Source: Sisyra terminalis
Lineage: Eukaryota; Arthropoda; Insecta; Neuroptera; Sisyridae
NCBI GenBank assembly: GCA_958496175.1
Contig: OY292275.1
Span: forward strand, 8,618,001 to 8,682,000
Direction: 5' to 3'
DNA: 64,000 bases
In this document: one piece after another, positions 61,164-64,000 of the stretch
Layout of the letters: each line of letters starts with the position of its first letter
Position numbering within the stretch: the stretch's first letter is position 1
The notes under the pieces: generated by a model
Database searches by the model: none
Seen by the model: the letters and a program-made list of their open reading frames with translations, nothing else
What the model was told of the DNA's origin: nothing
Position numbers and translations under genes: made by a program

Positions 61164-62450
61164 AAACATCTATTTTATTTTAATATTTAAAATAATGATT
61201 AAGCATAACATAAAGTTTCCCATGGCAAAATTCTACTTTCCTCGTGCATCTTATTCACAAAATATTATCATTCCCGAACGTTTTCTTTTATTCCCCACAT
61301 TTTTAATTTCTTCATAGTTCAAATGTATGCCAGGAAAGCGAATTTTAATTCTTTATAATATTATATAATACATATTTCTTTATAACTTATTTCTCTTTTC
61401 AAAAATAAAATGATTTATGAAAGAACGACGTTTTGTCGCCATTGATGATATAGAACTACAATTGCTTCACTAAAAATTGTTTCCCAGGAATATTTTCAAG
61501 ATTTAGTCTAACTAAGGAAGTGATTTATATTCGAGAGAATAGATTTTGAAGAACCTTACACAATGCCAACAATAACACTGGACGAAATTAAAATCGAAAT
61601 TAGTAAAATAAATATCGGAAAAGTTCCGGACACGATCAAGTAAAGGGACTTATGATCAATCAACTATCAGACGAAAGTATCTGTACTTTTCATACTCTAT
61701 TTAAGGCAATTATTAGAACAGCACAAATATAAAGCAAACATCTAATTTATTTTCCAATTTGAAATAATGATTAAGCAATATATTCAGTTTCCCATAGCAA
61801 AGTACTACTTTTCACGTGCATCTAATTTACAAAATATTATCTTTCCTGAACGTTTTCTTTTATTCCCCACATTTTTGATTTCTTCATATTTCAAATGTAT
61901 GCCAGGAAAGCGAATTCTAATTCAAAAGCTCAGAAACCTGAGGCTAAATGATGTATGGTTGAAATTTAAATACCAGATATTATTTTCAAAAGCTTTTAGG
62001 TATGAAATATGTAGTACCAAAATTTTAAGATCGTGTATTGATGAATGAGACCAACAACAACCCAAAATTATTAAAAAAATATTTGTTTCATATATTTCTT
62101 TATAACTTATGTCTCTTTTCAAGAATAAAATGATTTATGTTAGAACGACGTTTTGTCGCCATTGATGATATAGAACTATATTTGCTTTAAAAAAAAGTGT
62201 TTCCCAGGAATATTTTCAAGATTAAGTCTAAGGAAGTGATTTATATCTGAGAGAATAGATGCTGAAGAATCTTATACAATGCCAATAATAATACTGGACG
62301 AAATTATAATCGAAATAAATAAAATAAATATCGGAAAAGTTCCAGACATGATCAAGTAACGGGATTTATGATCAATCAACTATCAAACGAAAGCATCTGT
62401 ACTCTTCATATTCTACTTAACGCTATCATTAGAACAGCACACTACCCTTC
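61164..62450 (+). repeat. Tandem ~572-bp duplication containing RT sequence
   Basis: 61164-61735 is repeated from 61736 to about 62450. Shared words include TTTTCTTTTATTCCCCACAT, TGTATGCCAGGAAAGCGAAT, GAACGACGTTTTGTCGCCAT and AACTATCA(G/A)ACGAAAG. Both units end in the same Jockey RT block (LDEIKIEISKINIGKVPD in unit 1). Confidence 0.75.
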
Positions 62451-63200
62451 GTTCTGGAAAGTAGCCAAAATGATCCTGGTTCATAAGCCAGGTAAACCCA
62501 TGGTTTGTAAATTACACAGGTTATTCCATTAGAAAAAAAAATGACGTCATACTAAGAATTTTGAAATTGATCAGCCTAAAGATATGTACGAATTTCTTCT
62601 GGATACGTCACGTATCCATCACGTAGTCACCATGAGGCCACCTGTGTATTTTATAAACCTTGAGGTAAACCAATGAATAAGGTCCCTTCATACAGACTAA
62701 TAACCCTCCTACCAACGTTATCTAAATTATTCGAAAAAATCCTTTTGCAAAAACTGAAGCCCATATTAGAACAGAAATAGGTCATACCGAACCATCAGTT
62801 TGGATTTCGGTAGAAGCACGTCACAATTGAGCAGGTCCACCGAGTTGTTGAAACTATCATAAAATCCCTACACCAAATGAAATACAGTTCTGCTATATTT
62901 CTTGATATTAGTCAAGCCTTTGGCAGAATTTGGCACAAAGAACTCATCCATAAAATAAAGCAAAAATCCTGAATCTAAATGAATCTGATGAACTACAAGA
63001 GGCACTAATCAGCTTGCAGTAGTGATTTCATACCATAACTGATGAATCACAATCCTTGAAGCAAAGTCGGATCACGTGACCTTTTCTACCAGGAGACAAT
63101 TAACAAGTTCCCCAGAAGAATGAGGTCAAATACCTCGGGATTTTTTTGGATAGACATCTCGCCTAGCACAGGTACATAGTCAAAAAAAGGCAATTACTTT
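62270..63200 (+). pseudogene. Jockey-like RT remnant with internal deletion
   Basis: In order, across frameshifts: MINQLS, IIRTAHYPSFWKVAKMILVH, PSYRLITLLPTLSKLFEKIL, NHQFGFR, SAIFLDISQAFGRIWHKEL, and, after a gap lacking the YADD block, VKYLGIFLDRHLA near 63125-63163. These are consecutive RT blocks of the same family as the 45.1-kb copy. An in-frame stop follows ILEQK. It is the part of RT missing from the 45-kb copy. Confidence 0.8.
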
Positions 63201-64000
63201 CAAAAGGGAAAAATAATAACACTGAAATTGTTAAATTTTTAACATTTTTTATTGTTTAAAATTGTTATCATCTTACTAAATCAAATTGTTTCAAGTTTAA
63301 GCTATCCATTTTATTTTTCCATAGTTAGTGTTTTCCTTTTAAAGCTTAAAAAAATCTCCATTTATTTTCATATAATCTAGGAAAATAAATTATTCCGTAG
63401 AGGTTAATTTTAATATTTCTTTGTAAAAGTTAGACAAGACAAAGTTTTTAAAATTGAAATATGAAAAGTCTGTTTTGATAAAACTAGATGGTGCTTTCAT
63501 TGAAACAAAAGCCAGACTGAGTAATTCATTAAAATTGATTTATAACTACGAATTTAATTCGTTCAAAAATGTCATAAATATAAATCATGCTAAAATCATG
63601 CAAATACTAGAAGGTGTAAATATTTAATTATTCCGCCTTTGTTTCGAAGGATTTATGATGAAAAAAACCAAATTAAGATTAAATTTTTTGTGGAACCTAA
63701 CGATTATAATTCAATTTCACCAACTAATAATAGCTGATGAAATTAGAGTTTTCGGTTCGGACGTTTTTGCTATAGTATTCTTAAGGGACAAAAACATTCT
63801 CTTAAAACAACAACAAACATCATGTCGGTCCTTGTAATAAATTTCAAGTCGTGTTACGAGCTTTTTACAGCGCTGTATCGTCCGTGGATATTCAAGGCAA
63901 AGTTTTTTTTTCACATTACCGAAAACAGTTCGTTATAATGCCGTAAAATAGAGTTTGACCACAAACTTATGTGAGCTTTTGTGAATGAAGGAAAATAGAT
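63201..64000. other. AT-rich DNA, no supported gene
   Basis: Short overlapping frames on both strands near 63655-63914 have no domain support. Confidence 0.4.

Noticed and set aside
1..64000. tRNA, rRNA, CRISPR or bacterial-type operon
   Set aside because: No T-loop/cloverleaf signature with matching stems, no rRNA-like blocks and no spaced repeat array were seen by eye; a tRNAscan-SE run would be decisive for tRNAs.

Overview
The window is nuclear DNA from an insect: very AT-rich, spliced genes with GT-AG introns, an arthropod-type TATA/TCAGT promoter, one insect yellow-family gene, one neuronal calcium sensor gene with long introns, and a dense background of decayed transposable elements. 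A beetle or similar holometabolous insect is plausible, but the sequence does not settle the order. No bacterial operon, CRISPR array, rRNA or tRNA was seen.

Two real genes are supported. A yellow-family gene resembling yellow-g/g2 (eggshell type) lies on the + strand at about 1.85-3.19 kb, with TATA box, initiator, a 65-bp 5'UTR intron, a single coding exon and a poly(A) signal. Its coding exon is much richer in G+C than its surroundings. Frequenin (NCS-1 orthologue) lies on the - strand. I rebuilt its complete 187-residue product from seven coding exons between 47532 and 11558, including a 25-nt microexon at 35924-35948 isolated between introns of 21.5 kb and 11.5 kb. The two genes are convergent, with about 8 kb of mostly featureless DNA between them.

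The rest is intron or intergenic DNA containing transposon remains: Jockey-like non-LTR retrotransposon fragments (about 8.6-9.1, 15.3-15.6, 19.6, 45.1-46.1 and 61.2-63.2 kb); two non-autonomous hAT elements with 8-bp target duplications (24.4-26.2 and 48.1-49.7 kb); a hAT transposase C-terminal remnant (38.4 kb); a pogo-like transposase zinc-finger remnant (21.2 kb); a TTAA-flanked MITE (59.1-59.8 kb); and several smaller inverted-repeat elements. A possible signal-peptide first exon on the + strand at 39.88 kb lies inside a frequenin intron.

The most interesting signal is a recurrent CTGANGAA-stem-GAAAC motif found in several inverted-repeat elements (near 28.2, 43.8/44.1, 52.4/52.7 and 55.1 kb, with weaker copies at 18.7 and 28.5 kb). 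Its paired stem changes sequence while staying complementary. It resembles the hammerhead-ribozyme core carried by Penelope-like retroelements, but has one extra A before the stem. The 12-bp target duplication of the 52.3-kb element fits that class.
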